Assembly (NCBI RefSeq): GCF_013304735.1
Contig: NZ_JAAITI010000009.1
Span: 1-64,000 of the forward strand
Direction: 5' to 3'
Origin: Blautia luti
Lineage (GTDB): Bacteria > Bacillota > Clostridia > Lachnospirales > Lachnospiraceae
DNA: 64,000 nucleotides
The notes below the pieces were generated by a model, which was given only the letters and a program-made list of their open reading frames with translations, was not told where the DNA came from and searched no databases. Shown in pieces: positions 1 to 8,219 of this stretch; the first letter of the stretch is position 1; each line of letters starts with the position of its first letter. Position numbers and translations under genes: made by a program.

Positions 1-210
1 TGTCAAGTATTTTTTTCAAGTTTTTTTCAAACATTTTTGAGTTAAGATTTTGTTGTCGTTTTGTTGACGACTTGGATACTTTATCATATCTTCTGTCTTT
101 TGTCAACTACTTTTTTATTTTTTCTGAAACATGATTTCTTTATCATTTTCGCAAAAACAATTTGTTTCCAACAACTCTGATAGAATAGCATCTTTTCTTT
201 TTTCTGTCAA
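1..210 (-). promoter_or_regulatory. Tandem minus-strand promoters reading off the left edge
   Basis: This gene-free, T-rich stretch holds three TTGACA boxes on the minus strand, at 210-205, 106-101 and 6-1, about 100 bp apart. The first has a -10 TATTCT at 187-182 after 17 nt; the second has TAAAGT at 83-78 after 17 nt; the -10 of the third lies outside the window. Serial strong promoters of this kind usually precede rRNA or tRNA operons, but the transcribed gene is not in view, so that is inference. Confidence 0.5.
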
Positions 211-263
211 CATGTTTTTTACAGAATTTTACATTTTTTTCAAAAAACGTGTTTTTGCGTAAA

Positions 264-329
264 AAACCGCATTCTGCGGACCGTGTAACACCTGAATTCA
301 GGTATTCTTCTGTCTGCAGAATGCGGTTT
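264..329 (-). terminator. Terminator after the cvpA-like gene
   Basis: Arms at 264-280 and 313-329 pair over 17 bp with one G-T pair. On the minus strand the stem is followed by a run of T. The loop carries a second small palindrome (291-302, cctgaattcagg). It lies just beyond the stop of the CvpA-family gene. Confidence 0.85.
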
Positions 330-332
330 TAT

Positions 333-1040
333 TTAACTTTGATAAAATATTCCCGTAAAAATACGGATAAAGATGTTTTTATCGTAGAGGAAATTCAGCA
401 CGGTATCTCCCCGAATCAATCCCAGACCTTTCTGTCCGATTTCTGTGTTACACAAAACTGTCAGCACCAGCATTCCTACCCATACGAAGATAATACACTT
501 TCCTCCGCCAATTACCGCTCCAGCCAGTTTGTTTATCCCACATATGACCGGAAGTTTTGCCAGAATGTCCAGTGCATATGCCAGCACATGAATTAATATT
601 GATGACAATATATACGATACCAGAAAAGAAAGACAGTTCACTGCCACATTTGCAAGATAACCGGAAATATATCCAGCAAATGTATTAACTGCCAGATACT
701 GATATACCGATGCTGTATTGTTTTCACTCATTCCCTTCTGAAGCAGTTCCGGAAGTCCCATATTACTGATCAATTCATTTTGTGTTTCTTCGTCCAGTAC
801 CCCATTTCCAGCTGCCAGAGAATCCACGAATGTTTCACTGGAAGTCTGTATTTTTTCATAAACCGATGTATTCTCTCTTAGAAACTGATTAACATAAGGA
901 TTAATCAACCATACCAGAACAACGGAAATCAGCACAAGGAGTACAGATACTGCTTCTTTTATAAATCCTTTTCTGTATCCGTCTACTACAGAAAAGGCAA
1001 GAAGGACCAGCACAGCCAGTCCCAGCCATGTCCAGCTCAT
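333..1040 (-). CDS. CvpA family membrane protein
   Basis: A 235-residue integral membrane protein of the CvpA (colicin V production) family. The N-terminus runs WLGLAVLVLLAFSVVDGYRKG, the usual family opening of a first membrane helix followed by a basic GYRKGF-type turn. Further hydrophobic helices lie near residues 30-50, 125-160 and 175-200, separated by a hydrophilic extracytoplasmic stretch at about 55-120. Family members are linked to envelope integrity and, in E. coli, to purF expression; the biochemical role is unknown. It follows the DUF5711 gene by 10 bp, so the two are probably co-transcribed, and a strong terminator follows its stop. Confidence 0.8.
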   Translation of the reverse strand: MSWTWLGLAVLVLLAFSVVDGYRKGFIKEAVSVLLVLISVVLVWLINPYVNQFLRENTSVYEKIQTSSETFVDSLAAGNGVLDEETQNELISNMGLPELLQKGMSENNTASVYQYLAVNTFAGYISGYLANVAVNCLSFLVSYILSSILIHVLAYALDILAKLPVICGINKLAGAVIGGGKCIIFVWVGMLVLTVLCNTEIGQKGLGLIRGDTVLNFLYDKNIFIRIFTGIFYQS

Positions 1041-1050
1041 GTCTGCCTCC

Positions 1051-2283
1051 CTAACTGAATTTTATGGTACTGACTCCGGTATCCAGCACCATAAGATATT
1101 TGTTCCAACCGATCTTGAAAAAGTCGCGGATCGTTCCATCAACACTTCCCATATATTTCTGCACACCACGGCTGTTCATCACACAGATCTGAGAACTGTT
1201 GTACATGATAATATTATCTCCACTCATTTTTATGGTCGTATATGGAACATTGAAATTCTTGCGGAATTTCAGCTGTCCGCTCATATTATAAACTTCCATT
1301 GTATACAGGTCATCTTTATTATTGTTCTTAAACACCAGACCAATTCTGTCATCACTGAAAAATGTACTTACAATCTCCTGCTTTACATTAATTGTTTTGC
1401 TTTCTTTTGGAATCTGACTTCCCTGATAAGTAGAAAATCCATCATCACGCAAGGCAATATACTGGTTCGCGCTGATGCACTCTACCTGTGGAATTACTAC
1501 ATTCTCATAAGTATAACCGCTTACAATCCGGTCTGCTTCGTTCTGTCCTACATCTCCATAATTATAGAATGCCACATAACTTGTGGTTTTGTTTCCGTCT
1601 ACATACTGGAATGTCACCATCATAACACCATTGTCAGATACTGCCACATCCAGTGGATATCCCGGATCGTCAATCTTGGTAAGATTTTCCGCAACCAGAC
1701 TTCCATCCGGATTGTAAAAATTAATCCAGGTATTTTCATCATTATCAAGAATCGCCGCAACCATTCCATTCGCCGCAACACGGACTTTTACGATGGAATA
1801 GGAAGTGGTAACTGTTCCTGTAATTCCTTTTTTGTCACAGATATACAGAGATGTTCCCTCGCTGTCCGCAATTACCGCTTTGCTTCCGTTTACATCTGCA
1901 ATAGGGTTCTGCATGGTATACGTTTCATTCCACACGGTATTCATACTGCCATCTACTACGGACACGCCATCCGGACTGTATCTTAAAATATCGCCATCCA
2001 TTTCCACATACTGGGTGGAAACAACATCCTCCTGCTCACTTGTATTTAATACCTTATAACTGTGATAACTTCTTTTTTCCACAAAAAGAAAAACCAGGCA
2101 GACTGCTGCAACAACCGCGGCAACTGCAATCACCTTTTTTCCATTTTTGGAAATCCTACGATGATGGGAGGATTTTCCACGGTAAGCGCCTTCCTGCGCT
2201 GCCTGTTCCTGTGCCAATTTTGCTTTTTGCTTCATAAGCTTTTTGCGCTTTTGTCGTTTCTGTATTTTTTTTATAATATTCAC
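1051..2283 (-). CDS. DUF5711 family membrane-anchored protein
   Basis: 410 residues. A very basic cytoplasmic N-terminus (Lys/Arg-rich, about residues 1-50) is followed by one membrane helix at about 51-70 (VIAVAAVVAAVCLVFLFVE) and a long extracytoplasmic region rich in short beta-strand repeats, such as DGDILRYSPDGVSVV and NGMVAAILDNDENTW, that look like beta-propeller blades. This matches DUF5711 as I know it. The function is unknown. It sits between the LysM gene and the cvpA-like gene on the same strand, suggesting an envelope-related operon. The 817-residue protein at 45713-48166 has a comparable anchor-plus-propeller plan. Confidence 0.75.
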   Translation of the reverse strand: MNIIKKIQKRQKRKKLMKQKAKLAQEQAAQEGAYRGKSSHHRRISKNGKKVIAVAAVVAAVCLVFLFVEKRSYHSYKVLNTSEQEDVVSTQYVEMDGDILRYSPDGVSVVDGSMNTVWNETYTMQNPIADVNGSKAVIADSEGTSLYICDKKGITGTVTTSYSIVKVRVAANGMVAAILDNDENTWINFYNPDGSLVAENLTKIDDPGYPLDVAVSDNGVMMVTFQYVDGNKTTSYVAFYNYGDVGQNEADRIVSGYTYENVVIPQVECISANQYIALRDDGFSTYQGSQIPKESKTINVKQEIVSTFFSDDRIGLVFKNNNKDDLYTMEVYNMSGQLKFRKNFNVPYTTIKMSGDNIIMYNSSQICVMNSRGVQKYMGSVDGTIRDFFKIGWNKYLMVLDTGVSTIKFS

Positions 2284-2337
2284 AACTGTATCCCTTACCT
2301 TATCTGTTTTATTTTCCAGTTATTATAGCACAGTTCT

Positions 2338-3579
2338 TTATGGTAAAACAATTACCTGCCCCGGATAAATGATTTCGTTGGCAGAAATTCCGTTCAATGC
2401 ACAGATCTGTTCCATCGCCTCCACTGTTCCATAACGATTCAGGCTGATCTGATACAAAGTATCACCAGGACGTATCACATACGTTTCCCTTTTATTTTCT
2501 GTTGATGTGACAGTTTCTTCTGCAGAAATTTTTGAATCCGAATTCTTCTTTTCTTCTGAGCTTTTCTGTTTTTTTGTATCTGCCTTATTTATTTCTGCAG
2601 ATTTCGTAGGAACCGGAACTTTTGTTACCGTTACTGTTGTGCCTGCAATCGGAGTTGCTGTGATTTTTTCCCTGTTCTGCGCTCTTGCGGTCGGTGTCGG
2701 TGTCTCCGTCTGAGTCACAATCTCTTCAGCTGTGATTACCGGCGTCATCTGTGCCACAGCTGCGGAAGTTTCGCGGAAATCTTCCGGGATTCCTGCGTTT
2801 TCCTGCTGATTCCGATAAAAATTTACACCTGCCACAAGAACAGCCAAAGCCAGACATACTGTAGCAGCATAAGAAAAAACGGAAGTTTTTTCCTCCTCCC
2901 GTTCTTCTGGCTTCTTGCTGTCTATAATTTTTCGGAAATTCCTGACAGCCTTGTCCTCCACTTTCTCTGACGTCTCCTGGCCTTTCCTCTGATTTCTTTC
3001 AATCATATAGGTCTGCATCTGAGAATTTTTTTCATAATAAATATAATAACCGTTTAATTGAACCATCGTCCCGTTATCATAACGAAAAAAAGCATCTTCC
3101 CGTTCTCCTGGTTCCATCAGCATCAGAACTTTTTCCCCTCCAAAATGCCGAAGATGCACTTTTACAAAAAGTTCTGTTATCTCCAATACCATCTGCCGCT
3201 GTGCAAAAAACCATCCCACAATTTCCTGCTCCGGAAAATACTGTTCTTTATCATCCTGAAGCTGTTGCCAGACCTTTTCTGAAAAGTCGATATGTTCCGC
3301 AGCCGCATCCATAGAATCCGCGGCAATCGCTCCCTTTACAAAAATACAGGTCATATCTGCTGTCCATTGAATCTCTCCGGTAAGCACTGCTGCCATTCCC
3401 CGGCCTTCCGCCTTCTCTTCCTCTGCCAGACTGCTGAGAAAAGTGTATACATAGTCTTCCACATAGATTCTATAATCTCCATTCGTCAGACCGATCTGTC
3501 TTACGTTTCTCGGCATGGAAAACGGTTCCTGTACGGTTTCCTGATCTTCCTTGTCCTCCTTATAAATGACCTCTATCAT
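2338..3579 (-). CDS. Single-pass protein with C-terminal LysM domain
   Basis: 413 residues in type II topology. An N-terminal cytoplasmic domain of about 210 residues is followed by a charged linker, one membrane helix near residues 235-255, a Thr/Pro/Ser-rich spacer and a C-terminal LysM motif (YVIRPGDTLYQIS...NGISANEIIYPGQ, about residues 367-413) that should bind peptidoglycan glycan. The N-terminal domain resembles a JAB/MPN fold: VLTGEI, then EIVGWFFAQ where active JAMM enzymes have GWYHSHP, then a Dxxxxx-type strand (VLMLMEP). The metal-binding histidines are absent. The start has a good ribosome site, aggggtgat. It probably links a cytoplasmic or membrane partner to the wall; the ligand is unknown. 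Confidence 0.8.
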   Translation of the reverse strand: MIEVIYKEDKEDQETVQEPFSMPRNVRQIGLTNGDYRIYVEDYVYTFLSSLAEEEKAEGRGMAAVLTGEIQWTADMTCIFVKGAIAADSMDAAAEHIDFSEKVWQQLQDDKEQYFPEQEIVGWFFAQRQMVLEITELFVKVHLRHFGGEKVLMLMEPGEREDAFFRYDNGTMVQLNGYYIYYEKNSQMQTYMIERNQRKGQETSEKVEDKAVRNFRKIIDSKKPEEREEEKTSVFSYAATVCLALAVLVAGVNFYRNQQENAGIPEDFRETSAAVAQMTPVITAEEIVTQTETPTPTARAQNREKITATPIAGTTVTVTKVPVPTKSAEINKADTKKQKSSEEKKNSDSKISAEETVTSTENKRETYVIRPGDTLYQISLNRYGTVEAMEQICALNGISANEIIYPGQVIVLP

Positions 3580-3682
3580 CTCATATCACCCCTTCTGTCC
3601 CCAAGCATAACACAGTAAAAATGCGGATTTTAGCAGAATGTAAGAGCCTATCCAGAGAATTTAACGACAGATTCCGCATCAT

Positions 3683-3712
3683 GCATATTTTTCCTTTTTT
3701 CAGGATATGATA
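3683..3712 (+). promoter_or_regulatory. SigF/SigG-like forespore promoter of yyaC
   Basis: GCATA at 3683-3687, a 15-nt spacer, and GGATATGATA at 3703-3712. The Bacillus SigF pattern, as I recall it, is GywTA, about 15 nt, GgnrAnAnTw; only two defined positions differ. In B. subtilis yyaC is a SigF-dependent forespore gene, which supports the assignment. The ATG follows 26 bases downstream. Confidence 0.55.
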
Positions 3713-3738
3713 GAGGGAAAAAAGAATCGAGGTTCCCC

Positions 3739-4320
3739 ATGGCTTTTTACATTGATGCCAGAAAAAACGGTTCATCCGGCGAGATTGCTTATCTCTTAAA
3801 AAAATGCATTCTTCACTGTCCAAAAAAATGGACTGAAATCGTTTTTCTATGTATCGGCAGTGACCGTGTTACCGGCGATTGCTTAGGTCCATATATTGGA
3901 CACCTGCTTACGCCACATGAAACCGGGCATATTTTTGTCTACGGTACCCTTTCCTGTCCGGTTCATGCCTTAAACCTGGAAAAAACTTCATCGCTGATCA
4001 AAAGATTTCATCCCCATGCCCTTATAATCGCCATAGATGCTTCTCTTGGACAAAAAAAGCACCTGGGCTATGTGACCATTGGAAATGGTGCACTTTACCC
4101 AGGTGCTGGTGTTCAGAAAAATCTTCCTCCTGTAGGTGACATTCACATTACCGGCATTGTAAATACCGCCGGGATCATGGAGCATCTTACCTTGCAGACT
4201 ACACGGCTCTCTACCGTGGTCACTCTGGCGGATGCAATTGCCGGAGGAATCCTGAAGATCCTCCCTGCAGAAGCAGACTTACCTCCTACAGATTACGCGA
4301 AATCTTTGATCTGTGTGTAG
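3739..4320 (+). CDS. yyaC: Spore protease YyaC
   Basis: 193 residues, DUF1256 family. YyaC is related to the GPR spore protease and, from family knowledge, is expected to act in the forespore. Family signatures are visible: VFLCIGSDRVTGDCLGPYIG at about 35-54, a GTL..PVHA.NL segment at about 70-81, and IAIDASLG at about 98-105. The ATG is preceded by gagg at 3729-3732. Length is normal for the family. The 3' end overlaps the end of the convergent transketolase gene by 28 bp, with no terminator visible between them. Expression is probably sporulation-specific, given the SigF-like promoter upstream. Confidence 0.9.
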   Translation: MAFYIDARKNGSSGEIAYLLKKCILHCPKKWTEIVFLCIGSDRVTGDCLGPYIGHLLTPHETGHIFVYGTLSCPVHALNLEKTSSLIKRFHPHALIIAIDASLGQKKHLGYVTIGNGALYPGAGVQKNLPPVGDIHITGIVNTAGIMEHLTLQTTRLSTVVTLADAIAGGILKILPAEADLPPTDYAKSLICV

Positions 4321-5231
4321 ATACCCTCAGCGTCAAGACCATATTTATGGAGAAGCTCTACAGCCGGTCCGGACTCACCGAATACATCATGAATTCCGAT
4401 ACGTTTTACCGGTACCGGTGCCTTCTCAGCCAGGCACTCGCATACAGCTCCGCCAAGACCACCGATGATGGAATGCTCCTCAACAGTTACAACTTTACCT
4501 GTTTCTTTGGCAGCTGCAACAACAAGCTCCTCATCCAGAGGTTTAATGGTATGGATGTTGATTACTTTTGCATCGATTCCGTCTGCTGCAAGCTTCTCAG
4601 CTGCTTCAAGAGCCGGTGCAACGCAAAGTCCGTTTGCGATGATGGTAAGATCTTTTCCCTCGCGGAGAACGATGCCCTTACCAAGCTCAAATTTATAATC
4701 CGGTCTGTCATTGATAACCGGAACAGCAAGACGTCCGAATCTCATGTATACCGGTCCCTGATGCTCGTAAGCAGCAGCAACCATAGCTTTTGCTTCGATA
4801 TCATCAGAAGGACTTGCAACGACCATGCCCGGAATCACTCTCATCAGGGCAAAATCCTCCAGGCACTGATGTGTGGCGCCATCTTCACCTACAGAAATAC
4901 CGCCGTGAGTTGCTCCGATCTTTACATTCAGCTTCGGATATCCGATGGAGTTACGAACCTGCTCATAAGCACGTCCTGCTGCAAACATTGCAAAAGTACT
5001 TGCAAAGGGAACCTTACCTGTGGAAGCGATTCCTGCTGCAATACCCATCATGTTGCACTCTGCGATACCGCAGTCAATGTGACGCTCCGGGAATTCTTTT
5101 TTAAACATACCTGTCTGTGTAGCTGCAGCAAGGTCAGCGTCAAGAACGATAAGATCCTCGTGTTTTTTTCCTAATTCTATGAGGGCACTGCCGTAGCTTG
5201 CTCTCGTTGCGATTTTCTTTACTTCTGACAT
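4293..5231 (-). CDS. Transketolase, C-terminal subunit
   Basis: 312 residues covering the pyrimidine-binding and C-terminal domains of transketolase, encoded apart from the N-terminal half as in many Clostridia and archaea. Visible: the pyrimidine-domain motif with ECNMMGIAAG (the Glu activates thiamine diphosphate), THGGISVGEDGATHQ and a C-terminal domain ending in a Rossmann-like VVTVEEHSIIGGLGG segment. It works as a heteromer with the product of the upstream gene, whose 3' end overlaps its start by 13 bp, so translation is probably coupled. Pathway: non-oxidative pentose phosphate, with the transaldolase upstream. Confidence 0.93.
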   Translation of the reverse strand: MSEVKKIATRASYGSALIELGKKHEDLIVLDADLAAATQTGMFKKEFPERHIDCGIAECNMMGIAAGIASTGKVPFASTFAMFAAGRAYEQVRNSIGYPKLNVKIGATHGGISVGEDGATHQCLEDFALMRVIPGMVVASPSDDIEAKAMVAAAYEHQGPVYMRFGRLAVPVINDRPDYKFELGKGIVLREGKDLTIIANGLCVAPALEAAEKLAADGIDAKVINIHTIKPLDEELVVAAAKETGKVVTVEEHSIIGGLGGAVCECLAEKAPVPVKRIGIHDVFGESGPAVELLHKYGLDAEGIYTQIKDFA

Positions 5232-6058
5232 AATGCTTCACCTACCTTCTCCAGATCTTCCATTGCCTGTGCATACTGCTCATCATTCGGAGCTTTTCCG
5301 TGCCAGCCTACTGCGTTCTCCATGTAGGAAACGCCTTTACCTTTTACTGTTTTCATGATGATAGCTGTCGGCATACCCTTTGTAGCTCTTGCCTCATCAA
5401 AAGCAGCCTTCAGCTGATCCATATCGTTGCCGTCCGCAACATTGATCACATGGAAATTGAAAGCTTCAAATTTCTTGTCGATCGGATACGGGGAGCATAC
5501 ATCTGCAATGTCACCATCGATCTGAAGTCCATTGTTATCTACGATCACAACCAGGTTGTCCAGTTTACGGAAGCCTGCGAACATAGCTGCCTCCCACACC
5601 TGGCCCTCCTCGATCTCACCATCACCCAGCAATGTATATACTCGATAGTCATCATTACTGAGTTTGGCAGAAAGAGCCATACCTGCTGCTGCAGAGATTC
5701 CCTGACCAAGAGAACCACTGGACATATCAACGCCCGGAATATGCTTCATATCCGGATGTCCCTGAAGATAGGAGCCCAGATGACGAAGTGTTTTCAGATC
5801 CTCTTTTGGAAAATATCCTCTCTCTGCAAGTACAGAATAGAGTCCCGGTGCTGTATGTCCTTTAGAAAGGACAAAGCGGTCACGGTCTGCCTTTTTAGGA
5901 TCCTTCGGATCGATGTTCATCTCTTCAAAATATAAATAGGTGAACACGTCTGCTGCAGAAAGGGATCCGCCCGGATGGCCGGCCTTTGCTGCATGGACTG
6001 CTGTTACGATATCCTTGCGGACTTCGTTGGCAACTTTCTGAAGTTCTAACTTATCCAT
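5219..6058 (-). CDS. Transketolase, N-terminal subunit
   Basis: 279 residues with the thiamine-diphosphate-binding domain. GHPGGSLSAADV near the N-terminus, SKGHTAPGLYSVLAERGYF and the GDGEIEEGQVWEA...DNNG motif (about 149-176) that binds the Mg-diphosphate are all present. It partners the C-terminal subunit encoded directly downstream with a 13-bp overlap. It follows the transaldolase gene by 66 bp on the same strand, so tal, tktN and tktC form one pentose phosphate operon. Confidence 0.93.
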   Translation of the reverse strand: MDKLELQKVANEVRKDIVTAVHAAKAGHPGGSLSAADVFTYLYFEEMNIDPKDPKKADRDRFVLSKGHTAPGLYSVLAERGYFPKEDLKTLRHLGSYLQGHPDMKHIPGVDMSSGSLGQGISAAAGMALSAKLSNDDYRVYTLLGDGEIEEGQVWEAAMFAGFRKLDNLVVIVDNNGLQIDGDIADVCSPYPIDKKFEAFNFHVINVADGNDMDQLKAAFDEARATKGMPTAIIMKTVKGKGVSYMENAVGWHGKAPNDEQYAQAMEDLEKVGEALCQK

Positions 6059-6124
6059 GTTATAAATGTCTCCTTTTTAGTGCCCTGCTGTTCACAGGGA
6101 ATTTGTATATAAAAGAGGTTTCGA

Positions 6125-6778
6125 TCACTCACCGAATACTGCCTTGTAATCAGCCTGAAATTTAGCGATACCTGCATCTGTCAGCGGATGATGTGTCATC
6201 TGCTCAATTACCTTGAACGGTACCGTAGCGATATCTGCGCCTGCAAGTGCACATGCAGTTACATGCATTGGATGACGAACGCTTGCTGCGATGATCTCTG
6301 TCGGGATATCTGCAACTGCAAACATCTCAGCGATCTGCTGGATCAGCTCAACGCCATCTGTGGAGATGTCATCCAGTCTTCCAAGGAACGGAGATACATA
6401 TGTAGCACCTGCTCTTGCTGCAAGAAGTGCCTGGTTAGCAGAAAAGATCAGAGTAACGTTTGTCTTGATCCCCTCAGAGGAAAGAACCTTAACTGCCTTC
6501 AGTCCCTCTGTTGTCATAGGAATCTTAACAACCATGTTCGGATGAATGGCTGCGATCTCACGTCCCTCACGGATCATTCCCTCAGCATCTGTTGTGGTAG
6601 CTTTAACCTCACCGCTGATCGGTCCGTCAACGATAGTTGTGATCTCTTTGATTACTTCGTTGAAGTCTCTTCCCTCTTTGGCGATCAGGGACGGGTTTGT
6701 GGTAACACCACAGATAACTCCCATGTCATTTGCTTCTCTGATATCTTCTACTTTCGCTGTGTCGATAAAAAATTTCAT
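6125..6778 (-). CDS. tal: Transaldolase (TalC/FSA-type, class I)
   Basis: 217 residues, the short single-domain transaldolase type. The Schiff-base lysine is K85 in VVKIPMT, the same number as in E. coli fructose-6-phosphate aldolase. A Glu (ISGEVKA) occupies the position where true F6P aldolases carry Gln, so transaldolase activity is more likely than aldolase. The start is set at 6778: aggagg lies 7 nt upstream, the protein begins [10 protein letters not shown] as in the family, and an in-frame ATG 48 nt further upstream falls inside the promoter -10 box. First gene of the tal-tktN-tktC operon, next to a LacI regulator. Confidence 0.92.
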   Translation of the reverse strand: MKFFIDTAKVEDIREANDMGVICGVTTNPSLIAKEGRDFNEVIKEITTIVDGPISGEVKATTTDAEGMIREGREIAAIHPNMVVKIPMTTEGLKAVKVLSSEGIKTNVTLIFSANQALLAARAGATYVSPFLGRLDDISTDGVELIQQIAEMFAVADIPTEIIAASVRHPMHVTACALAGADIATVPFKVIEQMTHHPLTDAGIAKFQADYKAVFGE

Positions 6779-6824
6779 TGTTTTTTCCTCCTGTTTTACG
6801 TTCGTTCTTTTTCTTGATGATTCC

Positions 6825-6852
6825 ATTATAACAAACTCATTGTGAGGGTCAA
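6825..6852 (-). promoter_or_regulatory. Promoter of the tal-transketolase operon
   Basis: TTGACC at 6852-6847, 16-nt spacer, TATAAT at 6830-6825 on the minus strand. Transcription would start near 6818, leaving a leader of about 40 nt before the transaldolase start. Confidence 0.75.
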
Positions 6853-6862
6853 GACACTACTT

Positions 6863-6905
6863 TTTTATTAATAAATATTTTATTAATAAAATGTTGTTTT
6901 ATTAA
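6863..6905. repeat. AT-only repeats upstream of the tal promoter
   Basis: TTTTATTAATAAA occurs at 6863-6875 and 6878-6890, with a partial third copy TTTTATTAA at 6897-6905. Each copy is largely self-complementary. They start 11 bp upstream of the -35 box, so they could be an UP-element or an operator. The rest of the 276-bp gap to lacI shows no gene. Confidence 0.4.
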
Positions 6906-7054
6906 CAGTGTCTGTCAATTTTTTCACCCAAAACAGCTTATCTCCATTTTTACCGATTTCGAATATCGCTGCAATTACCACTGTTACCACAGTTTTTATT
7001 CGAATACGTCATAGAAACTCTCTTTATATATTATTATTAATAATTTATACGCCA

Positions 7055-8173
7055 TTATTTATTTTTCTGCTCGCCGGGCAGGTTTCTGTCCAGTTTTGCA
7101 TACCCCGTTGTGCGGCGCGTAATCAGTTTCGGGGTATATTCGATATTATACAGACTGGCAGGTCTTTCATCCAGGTAAAATTTATCATTCATATCGATTT
7201 TACGGATAATGATGTCGCAGGCATCTCTTCCCTTCAGCGCTACAAAATGATCAATGGTGGTCAGTGAAATCCTGCGGATACTGGAATAAAAAATATTATC
7301 ACATCCGATGACTGAAACATCCTTTGGCACATGGAGGCGCATCTCATGCAGTGCATCAATGGCACCTATGGCCATCATATCATTCTGGCCTGCGATAGCC
7401 GTAAATTTTCTGCCTTCACGGAGAAGCTCCATAGTCAGCTCGTAGCCCATGGCATACTCCGAATCCATTCGCGGGATTTTTCTGTCATTGGACTCATCTG
7501 CCGCCTTGATGATCACGTGATCTTTTTTGCCCTCTTTTTCAAACTCGCGGACAAAACCTTCTACACGTTTGGAGCGCTGCCACTGGCGTCTGGTAAGAGG
7601 CGGCGTAATAAACGCCACATCGGTATGCCCCAGATCCAGAAGATGCCTGGCCATCAGCCTTCCTACCACCGTATTATCCTGATTGATGGCATCTACTGTG
7701 GTTGTTTTTTCCTTGTTGCTGATGATAACAAGGGGCGTTTCTTTTGCGATCTTTTCTACCTGATGCTGAAAATCCGGATGGGGATTGCAGGTATAAATGA
7801 TTCCTGCCGGCCGCATGGTCTGCATCATACGGAGATATTTTTCTTCCAAACCCGCATCTCGCTGGGTGTTACAGATAAATACCCCGTATCCCTGCTCATT
7901 GGCTACGGCCTCGATTCCCTGAAGCAACAGTACATAATAGGGACTGGTGAGTGTGGGGCAGAAAACAACGATCAACTTTTCTTTTCTGTTATCTTTATGT
8001 TTCCGACGTCCCGGAAGCTCGTAGCCAAGCTCTCTGGCTGCCTGCTCCACCCGTTCTACGGTTTCTCTTGAAAAGGAAACATTGTATTTCCGGTTCAGCA
8101 CCATAGATACCGTTGCCTGGGAAACCCCGGCGCGTGCTGCCACATCCGATGAAGTTGCTTTCTTTTTTGCCAC
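7055..8173 (-). CDS. LacI family transcriptional regulator
   Basis: 372 residues. An N-terminal helix-turn-helix with the LacI signature (TSSDVAARAGVSQATVSMVLN, read as about residues 7-27) is followed by the hinge and a periplasmic-binding-like sugar sensor domain (from about residue 68, LIVVFCPTLTSPYY). GTG start at 8173 with aaaggaggtg 8-9 nt upstream. It lies 46 bp after recR on the same strand and upstream of the transaldolase operon. That position makes tal-tkt a possible target; the ligand cannot be told from sequence. Confidence 0.88.
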   Translation of the reverse strand: MAKKKATSSDVAARAGVSQATVSMVLNRKYNVSFSRETVERVEQAARELGYELPGRRKHKDNRKEKLIVVFCPTLTSPYYVLLLQGIEAVANEQGYGVFICNTQRDAGLEEKYLRMMQTMRPAGIIYTCNPHPDFQHQVEKIAKETPLVIISNKEKTTTVDAINQDNTVVGRLMARHLLDLGHTDVAFITPPLTRRQWQRSKRVEGFVREFEKEGKKDHVIIKAADESNDRKIPRMDSEYAMGYELTMELLREGRKFTAIAGQNDMMAIGAIDALHEMRLHVPKDVSVIGCDNIFYSSIRRISLTTIDHFVALKGRDACDIIIRKIDMNDKFYLDERPASLYNIEYTPKLITRRTTGYAKLDRNLPGEQKNK

Positions 8174-8219
8174 CGGCTCACCTCCTTTGTTGCCTGGGAA
8201 AATTTTTCACCTGATCCGG

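Noticed and set aside
1039-1986. Long plus-strand open frame opposite the DUF5711 gene
   Set aside because: It is antisense to a clear membrane-anchor protein, has no ribosome site and its translation is rich in His/Ile/Cys without any domain. Similar shadows opposite tkt, the ROK kinase, asnS and galT were also dropped.
3581-3823. Possible small minus-strand gene between LysM and yyaC
   Set aside because: It covers the yyaC promoter and start on the opposite strand, lacks a ribosome site and has no recognisable family.
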